64,000 bases of DNA. It comes from Thermomonas alba (GTDB taxonomy: Bacteria; Pseudomonadota; Gammaproteobacteria; Xanthomonadales; Xanthomonadaceae). Below are positions 1 to 9,453 of the stretch, piece after piece (the first letter of the stretch is position 1; every line of letters begins with the position of its first letter). The position numbers and the translations under genes are program-made. The stretch is from NCBI RefSeq assembly GCF_022419205.1, contig NZ_JAJOZU010000004.1:1-64000 (forward strand). The letters run 5' to 3'. The notes beneath the pieces are model-generated. The model was not told where the DNA came from. It made no database searches and saw only the letters and a list, made by a program, of their open reading frames with translations.

Positions 1-117
1 ACCCGCCTGAAAGCGCCGGAAACGGCGCGTATACAGGGCATTGGAACGGCATTCGAGGCAAAAATCTGCCTTGGGAGACCGAGATCGAGGCGTCAGGGCG
101 GGTTGTTCAGACCTTCC
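1..117 (+). mobile_element. End of an IS5-family insertion sequence (IS5 subgroup)
   Basis: Positions 101-117 read outward-in (reverse complement) as GGAAGGTCTGAACAACC. This is close to the 16-bp terminal repeat of E. coli IS5, which starts GGAAGGTGCGAAC. The inner sequence (an ACGGC/GGCG-rich stretch, then a short non-coding tail) has the layout of the non-coding transposase-distal end of IS5, as I remember that sequence. The body lies left of the window, so no transposase is visible here. The next four bases are CTAA, matching the YTAR target of IS5 elements. I am fairly sure of the family and do not know the exact element. Confidence 0.7.
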
Positions 118-352
118 CTAAGGTAGAAGTGAGATTGCTAATTTTTTCCGCAAGAGCCCGTGATGCAGCGGCATCCTCACTTGCGGATTTTGCCGCATTT
201 TCAAACGTTCTACTTATTACCTCGAGCGTGGATCCAGTCGCTTCTTCAACGCCATCCCTGAAAATTGGGGTTGCGAAAAAAGTCGCCATCCAAGCATTAA
301 ACTCGGAATATGACATATAGGTCGTCTGCTGAGAGCCATCCGGCATAATCAT
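107..352 (-). CDS. Small hypothetical protein at the end of the AT-rich island
   Basis: An 81-residue soluble protein, predicted mostly helical from about residue 35 on, with many Ala, Glu and Ser (SASEDAAASRALAEK). I do not recognise the family. Its ATG overlaps the stop of the upstream membrane protein gene by 4 bases (ATGA), which suggests translational coupling and argues that the gene is real. Its last codons and stop run into the IS terminal repeat (LGKV then stop at 107-109), so the original 3' end was probably replaced when the IS inserted. The intact protein may have been longer. The base composition is lower in GC than the rest of the window. Confidence 0.5.
   Translation of the reverse strand: MIMPDGSQQTTYMSYSEFNAWMATFFATPIFRDGVEEATGSTLEVISRTFENAAKSASEDAAASRALAEKISNLTSTLGKV
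118..121. repeat. Probable IS5-type target duplication (CTAA)
   Basis: CTAA directly abuts the IS terminal repeat and fits the YTAR target rule of the IS5 subgroup. The other copy would lie left of the window, so the duplication itself cannot be confirmed. Confidence 0.5.
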
Positions 353-873
353 TCCTTATTGGTTGAGTTTTTAGAGGGGAAAACACTTAACCGGAGTTGC
401 CCGGCAATGAACGCAATAGCAACAAACTTGCCCCATCGTATGAATGCCCCTACGTATGCATTCCCGTATTCACATCCTTTACAGAACGATGGTTCTGGTG
501 GGGCATATACTATGCTAAAGAATAAAAACACCCCACCCATGATCAGAATGAAGAAAATCTTCTTCCCCCCAATATAATGAGGAAACCTGACAGATCTAAT
601 GTAGGTCGAAAAAAATAGGATAGGCGAACATAGCCATAGCATTATCAACTGCCCCCGCACAGCATCCGGATATAAACTTCGATCAGCATGACGATCAATT
701 GAAGTAAAAGGAAAAACATCTAGCGACGCTATCCCCTTCAGGAAACCAGCGCCAACGCTATGTGAAAAAAATAACCCACACAAAACACATCCAATCAAAA
801 TTGTCATATTGATATAGTTAAAGAATGGACTCCCCCTTAATCCATCTTTGATTTTATTCGCAAACTTATTCAT
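349..873 (-). CDS. Hypothetical membrane protein, AT-rich island
   Basis: 174 residues with about four hydrophobic segments, near residues 20-45, 75-92, 103-122 and 145-165. A CKGC pair lies in the loop before the last segment. No family is recognised. The gene is markedly AT-rich compared with the high-GC neighbours, consistent with recent acquisition. It is followed at a 4-base overlap by the small 81-residue gene, so the two probably form one transcript. It resembles the protein at 1203-1709 only in general type (short, AT-rich, four-helix membrane protein); I could not establish homology by eye. Confidence 0.55.
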   Translation of the reverse strand: MNKFANKIKDGLRGSPFFNYINMTILIGCVLCGLFFSHSVGAGFLKGIASLDVFPFTSIDRHADRSLYPDAVRGQLIMLWLCSPILFFSTYIRSVRFPHYIGGKKIFFILIMGGVFLFFSIVYAPPEPSFCKGCEYGNAYVGAFIRWGKFVAIAFIAGQLRLSVFPSKNSTNKE

Positions 874-950
874 AACACATTCCAGTCATTATTCACAAAA
901 AGACGACGCCCAGAAAACCCAAGTAAAAAAAACAGCGCCCTCGGGAAAAC

Positions 951-1004
951 GGTGTTAGAGACACTTTCACGGAGAGACTCTTCCTTAAAAGTGTCTCTGA
1001 CACC
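951..1004. repeat. 17-bp imperfect inverted repeat (hairpin)
   Basis: The left arm 951-967 (GGTGTTAGAGACACTTT) pairs with the right arm 988-1004 (AAAGTGTCTCTGACACC) with one G-T mismatch and a 20-base spacer. It lies between two genes of the AT-rich island. It could be a REP-like or MITE-like repeat or a terminator for the minus-strand gene upstream. The right arm overlaps the 3' end of an orphan open frame (985-1176). Confidence 0.6.
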
Positions 1005-1176
1005 CTTTTCCAGCCCGATATCCTGAATTTATTCCCTCAAGCGTTGCTTCAAATGGAATTCGCCCTTGTTTAATTGCTGCGTCATACGCCAGCTTATATC
1101 CATCCGCAAACCCATCAGAGAAGGATACATACTGAAGGAGATATTCCTGAAGTTCATCAAAACTAAAATTCTCACT
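985..1176 (-). pseudogene. Orphan reading frame without a start codon
   Basis: A 63-codon minus-strand frame that reads like real protein (contains FDELQEYLLQY, GFADGYKLAYDAAIKQG and LEGINSGYRAGKG). It has no ATG, GTG or TTG near its beginning and is preceded in frame by TAA at 1177-1179. It ends inside the inverted repeat. I read it as the 3' remnant of a decayed gene. No function is recognised. A start elsewhere joined by frameshift is possible. Confidence 0.35.
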
Positions 1177-1202
1177 TTACGGCACCGTCAATTCCTCATT
1201 TA

Positions 1203-1709
1203 TTATGGCAGTAATTGCGAATCAGCACGGGCTGAGAAAATAAATATTACAACAAACGAAAAATAAACGATCAAACCTATAAAGGAACCACCAATTGACA
1301 ATCCAAACCAGCCAGATTTCAACATTCGACTCACCAGCATTGCCCTCCCATACCCTCCTCCCGCATCGCGACACACCAACAAGTAGGGCAAAACCGCCAT
1401 CACAACGCCTATAATTAAAATAAAAGCAACAACCGAAAACTTCACACTCAATCCACTTTCAATCCTTGACTTCATGTACTGATTATGTTTTTTATAATTA
1501 ATAAATAACATTACCGGCAGAACAATGACTATCATTGATGAAAAATAAATGAAAGCGCCATTTGTATTTTCCTGAGACGCCGGACAAATTGACGAAATTG
1601 AAAGACGTGGCATTTCAAGGGCAACCCAGGAAAACGGGATTGAAATAAATAAAATAATTACCCAAACACGCAAAAGGACTCTGTCATTATCGTTATTCAC
1701 TGAATTCAC
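1203..1709 (-). CDS. Hypothetical membrane protein, AT-rich island
   Basis: Up to 168 residues with about four hydrophobic segments, near residues 12-32, 50-70, 90-110 and 135-160, and short charged loops. The frame opens with GTG at 1709. A second GTG at 1700 has GAGG eight bases upstream and may be the true start, giving MNNDNDRVLL. The family is not recognised. The gene is AT-rich, like its neighbours at 349-873, and unlike the secretion genes that follow. No signal peptide separate from the first helix is seen. Confidence 0.55.
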   Translation of the reverse strand: MNSVNNDNDRVLLRVWVIILFISIPFSWVALEMPRLSISSICPASQENTNGAFIYFSSMIVIVLPVMLFINYKKHNQYMKSRIESGLSVKFSVVAFILIIGVVMAVLPYLLVCRDAGGGYGRAMLVSRMLKSGWFGLSIGGSFIGLIVYFSFVVIFIFSARADSQLLP

Positions 1710-1902
1710 CTCAATGAGAATTAATTTTGGATCAGGCGCATAGCGGGGAACTCGCCGAGGAATCAGTCAACACTGTTGCGAATCAGAGTTGAACTCGCCG
1801 ATTCAAAAAAGCCTCATTCCCGACCACAATCCTCACGGACAGCCTCCACAACGTTCGAAATCCCAACGACGCTTTTTCCAGTTCCATGGCGACATCTTTG
1901 CG

Positions 1903-3324
1903 CTACCGTTCCCGCATCGCCTCCTGCGCATGCGTTTGCAACGGACTCAACAGGTAATCAATCACCCGCCGCTTGCCGGTCTTGATTTCCACGCTCAGAT
2001 TCATGCCCGGCGTGAGCTTCACCTTCACCCCGTCGATCACCAGCGCCGCATTCCGCAACCGCACCCGCGCCGGGAACACCAGCCCCAGATGCTCGTCCTG
2101 CGCCGCATCGTGCGAGATCGTCTCCACCACCCCTTCCAGATACCCGTAGCGGGTGTACGGGAAGCTCTCCACCTTCACCGTGGCGCGCTGGCCCGGCTTG
2201 ATGAAGCCGATGTCCTTGTTCAGCACCGTGGCCTCCACTTCCAGCGTGTCCGCACTCGGCACTACCGCCAGCAGCGCCTGCGCCGGCGTCACCACGCCGC
2301 CCTCGGTGTGCACGGCCAGCTGCTGCACGGTGCCGTCCACCGGGGCGCGCAGCTGCATCAATTGGTCGCGCTGCCCCGCCTTGGCAACCTCCGGCTGGGA
2401 CTGGGCCATTTGTTCGCGCGCCTGCCGCAGATCGTCCAGCGTTTGCTGCAAGGCGTCGGTGTCCAGCACCCGCAGTTCTTCCGCCGCGCCCTGTATCGCC
2501 GCTTGTACTTCCACCCGGCGGCGGCGCTGGGCGGCCAGATCCCGCTCGGCGGCAATGCGCTCCTGCTCGCGCAGCAGGTAGTCGTGACGGCCCACGTACT
2601 TGCCTTCCACCAGCCGGGCGAAGTCCGCCGCGCGTTCCGCGGCGATGCGCGCGGTTTGTTCCAGCGGCGGGATCAAGGCGTCGATCGTGGACAGTTCCGC
2701 CCGGCGCTGCGCCAGCGTGGCCTGCAGATTGCCCCGGCGTGCGCGATACGCCTGGAACTGGCTCGACGCCAGCGCGCGTTCCGCCGCGTAGCGCGCTTCC
2801 GGCAGGCCGGGATTGCCAGCCAGCTGCGGGAGGCGGTCGTGCGCATAGGCATCGGCCAGGGCCGCCAGGCGCAGCTCGGCCAGTTTGGCGGCCATCAACG
2901 CTTCGCCGGCGCGTTCGTAGTCGGCGTCCGCGGCGGTAGCATCCAGTTCGATCAGGAGATCGCCGGCCTTCACCGCCTGCCCGTCCCGCACCAGGATGCG
3001 CTTGACCACGCCGGCTTCCAACGGCTGCACCACCTTCGTGCGCGAGCCCACCACCGTCTTGCCCGGCGCCACCGCCACGATCTCCAGCTGGCCGATGCAG
3101 GCCCACAGCAGCGCGACAGCGAAGAACGCCATGATCGCGCGCATGATCCAGCGCGAGGCGGGCGAGACCGGCGTGTCGGTCAGTTCAAGGTGCGCCGGCA
3201 GGAAGGCGAGTTCGTCTTCGCTGCGCCGGGGCGGATCCAAGGTGGCGCGGATCGACCAGGCGGCCTTGAAGACTTCCGTGTAGCGCGCGAGGAATTCGCG
3301 CAGGGCAGCGAATATGTGCTTCAT
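1903..3324 (-). CDS. HlyD-family type I secretion periplasmic adaptor
   Basis: 473 residues. The protein should link an inner-membrane ABC exporter to a TolC-type channel. The order fits the family: a cytosolic N-terminus, one membrane helix near residues 60-80, a lipoyl/biotinyl half-motif around 85-125 ([20 protein letters not shown]), a long coiled-coil hairpin from about 135 to 320 rich in Ala, Arg and Glu, the second lipoyl half ([13 protein letters not shown]), and a beta-barrel C-terminus with a [14 protein letters not shown]-type ending typical of HlyD. It overlaps the exporter gene upstream by 4 bases, so the pair is an operon. The adaptor is intact although its partner is broken. 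No secreted RTX substrate or TolC gene lies in the window. Confidence 0.9.
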   Translation of the reverse strand: MKHIFAALREFLARYTEVFKAAWSIRATLDPPRRSEDELAFLPAHLELTDTPVSPASRWIMRAIMAFFAVALLWACIGQLEIVAVAPGKTVVGSRTKVVQPLEAGVVKRILVRDGQAVKAGDLLIELDATAADADYERAGEALMAAKLAELRLAALADAYAHDRLPQLAGNPGLPEARYAAERALASSQFQAYRARRGNLQATLAQRRAELSTIDALIPPLEQTARIAAERAADFARLVEGKYVGRHDYLLREQERIAAERDLAAQRRRRVEVQAAIQGAAEELRVLDTDALQQTLDDLRQAREQMAQSQPEVAKAGQRDQLMQLRAPVDGTVQQLAVHTEGGVVTPAQALLAVVPSADTLEVEATVLNKDIGFIKPGQRATVKVESFPYTRYGYLEGVVETISHDAAQDEHLGLVFPARVRLRNAALVIDGVKVKLTPGMNLSVEIKTGKRRVIDYLLSPLQTHAQEAMRER

Positions 3325-5499
3325 GCCAGCCCCTGCTGGAGTTGGTGCAGCCGGGCGTAGTGGCCGCCGGGGCGATCCACCAGCTCCGCGTGAGGACCCG
3401 CTTCCACGATGCGGCCCTTCTCCACCACCACGATGCGGTTGGCCATCCGCACGGTGGAGAGGCGGTGGGCGATGATCAGCACGGTGCGCCCCTTGCAGAT
3501 AGCGCGCATGTTGCGCATCACCGCGTGCTCGGACTCGTAGTCCAGCGCGCTGGTGGCCTCGTCCAGGATCAGGATGCGCGGATCGGTGATCAGGGCGCGG
3601 GCAATGGCGATGCGCTGGCGCTGTCCACCGGACAGCGAAGCCCCATGCTCGCCCACCACGGTGTCGTAGCCTTCCGGCAGCTCCAGAATGAAGTCGTGCG
3701 CGCCGGCCAGCTTCGCCGCGTGGATCACCCGCTCCAGTCCAAGGCCCGGATCGCTGAGCGCGATGTTCTCGCGCACGCTGCGGTTGAACAGGAAGTTCTC
3801 CTGTAGCACCACGCCCAGCTGCCGGCGCAGCCAGGCCGGATCGGCCAGCGCCAGGTCGTGGCCGTCGATCAGCACCCGCCCGCGCTCGGGCACGTACAGC
3901 CGCTGCACCAGCTTGGTCAGCGTGCTCTTGCCCGAGCCGGAGCGCCCGACGATGCCGATCACCTCGCCCGGCGCGATGTCCAGATCGATGCCGGCCAGCA
4001 CCTCGCCAGCGTCCGGACGATAGCGGAACGTCACGCGCTCGAAGGTCACCCGGCCTCGGATCGCGGGCAGTACCATCTTGCTGCCCGGCAGTTCGGTACG
4101 GGTATTGAGGATGTCACCCAGCCGCTCGACCGAGATGCCGACCTGCTGGAACTCCTGCCACAGCTGTGCCAGCCGCACGATCGGTGCGGCCACCTGCCCG
4201 GCCAGCATGTTGAAGGCGATCAGCTGGCCCAGCGACAGCTTGCCCTCGATGACCAGCCGCGCCCCGAAGAACAGGATTGCGATGCCCACCAGCTTCTGCA
4301 CCAGTTGGATGCCCTGCTGGCCGATGGTCGCCAACCGAGTGACGCGGAACGAGGCGCCGACGTACCCCGCCAACTGGTTGTCCCAGGTACGGGTGACGCG
4401 CGGATCGACGGCGGTGGCCTTGACCGTGCCTATACCGTTGATGGTTTCCACCAGGAAGGCCTGGTTGTCCGCGCCGCGGGCGAACTTCTCATCCAGCCGC
4501 TTGCGCAACACCGGCGTGATCGCCGCCGACCACAGCGCGTAGGCCGGCAGCGACAGCACCACGATCAGGGTCAGCCAGCCGCTGGAACACCACGGTGAAC
4601 AGCAGATCCAGCAGCGAGGTCAGTGCCTGCCCAGTCAAGAAGCTGCGGATGTTCTCCAGCTCCCGCACCCGGGCAATGGTATCGCCCACCCGCCGCGACT
4701 CGAAGTAGCTGAGCGGCAGAGCCAAGATGTGCCGGAACAGGCGCGCACCCAGTTCGACGTCGATCTTGCTGGTGGTGTGGGCGAACACATAGCTGCGTAG
4801 CCCGGTCAGCACCACGTCGAACAGCGCGATGGATACCAGCCCCACGGCCACGACCTCCAGCGTGGTGATGGCGTGGTGCACCAACACCTTGTCCATCACC
4901 ACCTGATAGAACAACGGCGTCACCAGTGCGAACAGCTGGATGAACAGCGAAGCGACCAGCACCTCGACGAGCAGTTTGCGATACTTGACTACCGCCGGCA
5001 CGAACCAGCGGAAGTCGAATTTCGCCAGTTGTCCCAGCACCGAGGCCCGCGAGGCCACCTGCAACAGGCGACCTTGGTAGCGGTTCGCGAACTCCTCGCG
5101 CGACAGCTTGCGAGGGCGCTGTTCGGCCGGGTCGTGGATAAGGACGGCGTCCTCGCTCGTGCGGGCCACGATGAAATGCCGACCTTCCTCATCCAGTGCC
5201 AGCGCAGGTAAGCTGGCGAAAGCGAGGCGCGCCGCCGGCGGGTGAGTGATTTTTGCCTTCAGGCCCAGCTGTTTGGCCGCCAACAGCAGCGCCGGCTCGT
5301 CGAACGGTTTGCCGCCATCACCGAACTGGTGCGCCAATTGCGCCGGGTCGGCGGCGATGCCGTGGAACTGTGCCAGCAGCACCAGACCATACAGGCCGGC
5401 GTCCCGTCGTTCGACTTCAAGCCTCGATGCGTCGGAATTGCTGTTTTCCGCGCACACGCGCAGCCCGGCAGTCTGCGCCTGCCCACCTCCCTGTGCCAT
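3321..5499 (-). pseudogene. HlyB-type type I secretion ABC exporter, frameshifted
   Basis: The first part (5499-4585) matches HlyB. It has a C39-like domain in which the catalytic Cys position is Tyr (DAGLYGLVLLAQFHG), as in RTX exporters, and then transmembrane segments up to [10 protein letters not shown] at residue 305. Reading then shifts. The remainder continues in another frame from [15 protein letters not shown] through Walker A (GRSGSGKST), [15 protein letters not shown] and the Walker B/D-loop DEATSALD. HlyB has seven residues (FAVMWYY) between the two blocks. A 20-nt deletion at about 4584/4585 explains both the gap and the shift, and restoring it gives about 732 residues against about 707 for HlyB. 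As it stands the exporter cannot be made in one piece. Confidence 0.85.
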
Positions 5500-5527
5500 G
5501 TTTCAGAACTCCAATCCCCAAGCATAT

Positions 5528-5545
5528 CCGTGACGTGCGTCACGG
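5528..5545. promoter_or_regulatory. CRP/Clp-like palindrome upstream of the type I secretion genes
   Basis: CCGTGACGTGCGTCACGG is a perfect palindrome containing GTGA-N6-TCAC, the core of CRP-family operators, including Clp of Xanthomonadales. It starts 29 bases upstream of the exporter start at 5499, where it could activate or block that promoter. It could also act on the rightward gene at 5694. Confidence 0.45.
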
Positions 5546-5693
5546 CGCGGAATCATAGGCAAAGCATATCGAAGATGCAATTCGACAAATTTCCTAGCGT
5601 CCGATGCTTCTTGCTTCCTCACCTTACCACCCGTAGGTTCCTGCTCATCACCTGCGGGTGTATGGTCGCCACTTAGCCTAGGGGGAACACCAC

Positions 5694-5882
5694 ATGGACA
5701 TCCACGACATCGCCCTGACCTTGTACACGCAACTGGTCGGTGCCCACCGCGACACGCCGCAGGACGACGCCGCGCGCATCGCCCTGGGACGCGAGGCCTA
5801 TCGCTATGCCGAGGCCTTCGTCGCCGCCAAGGATCAATACATCCGCGAGCAGCCCGTCCCCGTCAATGAGCAAGGCTTCTAA
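5694..5882 (+). CDS. Small hypothetical protein
   Basis: 62 residues, soluble, no cysteines, helical (ALTLYTQLVGAH, EAYRYAEAFVAAKDQY). The start is supported by GGGGGAAC just upstream of the ATG. The stop is one base before the ATG of the lipoprotein gene, so the two are probably cotranscribed. Short proteins of this style occur before lipoprotein genes in Xanthomonadales, but I cannot name a function. Confidence 0.6.
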   Translation: MDIHDIALTLYTQLVGAHRDTPQDDAARIALGREAYRYAEAFVAAKDQYIREQPVPVNEQGF

Positions 5883-5883
5883 G

Positions 5884-6375
5884 ATGCGCCCGATGCGCGT
5901 GCTTGCCTGCCTTGCCAGCACCACCCTGGCCGCCGCCGTGCTGGCGCTCTCCGCCTGCAGCAGCGGGCCGGTGCGGCGGGTCTCGGAACCGACCGCCAGC
6001 ATCCAGCAGCTGCGCGTGCGCGCCGACGGTGAGTGGGACGTGCAGCTGCGCCTGCAGAACTACAGCAGCGTGCCGATGCGGTTCGACCGCGTCGCGCTGG
6101 CGCTGGCGTTCGACAACGGCCCGGCGGCGCAGCTGGAACTGTCGCCTGGGCTCGATGTCGGCCCGGAATCGGCAGACGTGGTCAACGCCACCCTGACCCC
6201 GCTGCCTGCCGGCCGGGCGCGCGTTGCCGCCGCGCTCGCGGACGGCGCCGCACTGTCCTACACCCTGTCCGGCAGCCTCGACGCCACCCCACAGGATGGC
6301 AAGCAGAGGGCGTGGACGATCCAGCGCGAAAGCGCCCTTTCGCCGGTTCCCGGCCTGCCCGGCGCGCTGCGCTGA
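5884..6375 (+). CDS. LEA type 2-like lipoprotein
   Basis: 163 residues. The N-terminus MRPMRVLACLASTT, a hydrophobic stretch and the lipobox LSAC (Cys at about residue 25) mark an outer-membrane lipoprotein. The mature part is a single beta-rich domain of about 120 residues with the pattern LRVRADGEWDVQLRLQNYS and PMRFDRVALALAF. This resembles the LEA_2/water-stress domain, which helps keep exported proteins soluble. ATG 5884 is chosen because it gives a clean signal peptide and follows the upstream stop closely. The family assignment is from pattern only. Confidence 0.6.
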   Translation: MRPMRVLACLASTTLAAAVLALSACSSGPVRRVSEPTASIQQLRVRADGEWDVQLRLQNYSSVPMRFDRVALALAFDNGPAAQLELSPGLDVGPESADVVNATLTPLPAGRARVAAALADGAALSYTLSGSLDATPQDGKQRAWTIQRESALSPVPGLPGALR

Positions 6376-6477
6376 CCCGGCCACGGCGGCGGTCACGCCA
6401 TCACACCATACGCTGTAGTATGCTCAAGTCCTGAGGTGGGCCGATCGGCGGCCCACGCCGGTGATGGACTGTTCCTC

Positions 6478-8271
<1,794 letters not shown>

Positions 8272-8292
8272 GCCGCGATCACCCTGCAAGCC

Positions 8293-8324
8293 CGCGCCGA
8301 GTTCCCGCCCGGGAACTCGGCGCG
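8293..8324. terminator. Hairpin terminator after the acyl-CoA dehydrogenase gene
   Basis: A perfect 14-bp stem (8293-8306 with 8311-8324) and a GCCC loop lie 21 bases after the stop. No T-run follows, so it may act as a weak or Rho-assisted terminator or as an RNA-stabilising end. Confidence 0.5.
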
Positions 8325-8440
8325 CTGACTGTATGAGCGGCGCTGCCTGGACGGTATGGGAGGCAGCATCACAGCCGGGAGCGCATATGCCTCGGGGCGG
8401 TACACAAACCGTCATGGACGCGGTATAAGCTGATCTCCCG

Positions 8441-9106
8441 ATGGAGAGCGACAGCGCGATCTTGCGTCTGGCCCAGCACGGCCCTCGTCCCGCTGCTTCA
8501 CGGCATGCGGTCCGGGACGTATCGGCCATCGCTGCAGGATTCGCTCCGCAGCTGCGCCTGCTGGCGCTCGACGCACACGGCCGCGCCCTCGACTGGATGA
8601 GCTGGCAGGATGCCGCCTGCCTGTATGCGCGCGGCGCGGTCGCCTGGACCCTGGGCGACCCTTGTCTGGAACTGCACGGCGGCATCAATCGCGACAGCGG
8701 CCAGCGCAGCGTGCTGCAACTGCACCCCATCATCGCCGCGCGCGGGCACGTACGCCCCGCCGCCATCGCGCCCACGCCCGCGCTCACCAACCAGGCCCTG
8801 TTCGCCCGCGATCAATACCTTTGCCTGTACTGCGGGCGCGAGTTCTCGCGGCATGCGCTCACCCGCGACCACGTGCTGCCGGTGTCGCGCGGCGGGCGCG
8901 ACGTGTGGGAAAACGTCGTCACCGCCTGCGTGCAGTGCAACTCGCGCAAGGGCAACCGCACCCCGCAACAGGCCGGAATGCCGCTGCTGGCCATCCCTTA
9001 CCGCCCGAGCTGGGTCGAGCACTTGATCCTGTCGAACCGCAACATCCTCGCCGACCAAATGGAGTTTCTGAAGGCGCAGATGCCCCGCCATCCGCGCGCC
9101 GGCTGA
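8441..9106 (+). CDS. HNH endonuclease family protein
   Basis: 221 residues. The C-terminal half carries a classical HNH nuclease: CLYCGREF, then TRDHVLPVSRGG (the D-H of the motif), then NVVTACVQCNSRKGNRT (N and the second zinc CxxC). The two CxxC pairs should bind a structural zinc and the DH/N residues the catalytic metal. The N-terminal ~110 residues have no recognised domain. Similar free-standing HNH proteins are widespread and are not necessarily phage- or defence-linked. The gene is isolated, with a terminator-like hairpin before it and an IS terminal remnant after it. Confidence 0.85.
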   Translation: MESDSAILRLAQHGPRPAASRHAVRDVSAIAAGFAPQLRLLALDAHGRALDWMSWQDAACLYARGAVAWTLGDPCLELHGGINRDSGQRSVLQLHPIIAARGHVRPAAIAPTPALTNQALFARDQYLCLYCGREFSRHALTRDHVLPVSRGGRDVWENVVTACVQCNSRKGNRTPQQAGMPLLAIPYRPSWVEHLILSNRNILADQMEFLKAQMPRHPRAG

Positions 9107-9153
9107 GCACCACCGCGCACGCACTTTCTGCGGTGCGTAATGGAAGGCCATTC

Positions 9154-9176
9154 CTAAGGAAGGTCTGAACAACGCC
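9154..9176 (+). repeat. IS5-type terminal repeat remnant beside CTAA
   Basis: CTAA (9154-9157) is followed by GGAAGGTCTGAACAACGCC. The first 16 bases are identical to the reversed IS end at 102-117. The repeat points rightward, so an element would have extended to the right, but no transposase reading frame follows. It is a solo remnant left by deletion. The remaining gap (9177-9353) shows nothing recognisable. Confidence 0.6.
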
Positions 9177-9358
9177 ATCCAGGCGCTGTCGGCTCACACG
9201 CATCGATCACGTGCATGAGGGATGCATTGCGCCCATGTCACGGCTTCCAGTTCCCAGGAACAACCTCTTGACGACTCACACCTAAACATTCCCGGACCAG
9301 AATCGGGCGTGGCTCCTGGATCGAGATCTGCTTGAGAAGGTTGTACAGCACGGGTTGC

Positions 9359-9383
9359 GGTGGAGCACCCCTTCTGCTCCACC
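9359..9383. other. Perfect 9-bp hairpin upstream of nnrS
   Basis: GGTGGAGCA (9359-9367) and TGCTCCACC (9375-9383) pair perfectly around a 7-base loop, 22 bases before the FNR-like box. No T-run follows. It may end leftover transcription from the left, or be an operator. Confidence 0.4.
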
Positions 9384-9405
9384 TCCACGGCCAGGGTTCC
9401 GCTTT

Positions 9406-9419
9406 CTGACTTGGATCAA
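9406..9419 (+). promoter_or_regulatory. Imperfect FNR/Dnr box upstream of nnrS
   Basis: CTGAC-TTGG-ATCAA has one perfect half-site (ATCAA) and one degraded half (CTGAC against TTGAC/TTGAT). Its centre is 41.5 bases before the A of the nnrS ATG, which is the usual class II FNR activator spacing to a transcription start. The mRNA could therefore be leaderless. Confidence 0.5.
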
Positions 9420-9453
9420 GGCAGCCGGTCGGCACTACCGCAACACTCCCTAC

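Noticed and set aside
3-320. Plus-strand frame open from the left edge through the IS end to 320
   Set aside because: The first third is IS terminal sequence and the rest is antisense to the coupled minus-strand gene at 107-352, which has an ATGA overlap with its neighbour.
1789-3360. 523-codon plus-strand open frame
   Set aside because: It is antisense to the HlyD gene and shows the Arg/His/Gln-rich composition of a high-GC shadow frame with no domain.
1903-5499. RTX toxin gene belonging to the type I secretion pair
   Set aside because: No glycine-rich nonapeptide repeats or large calcium-binding protein is encoded anywhere in the window.
9177-9353. Transposase remnant after the IS5-type terminal repeat
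   Set aside because: The short frames here have no transposase motifs; only the terminal repeat itself can be supported.
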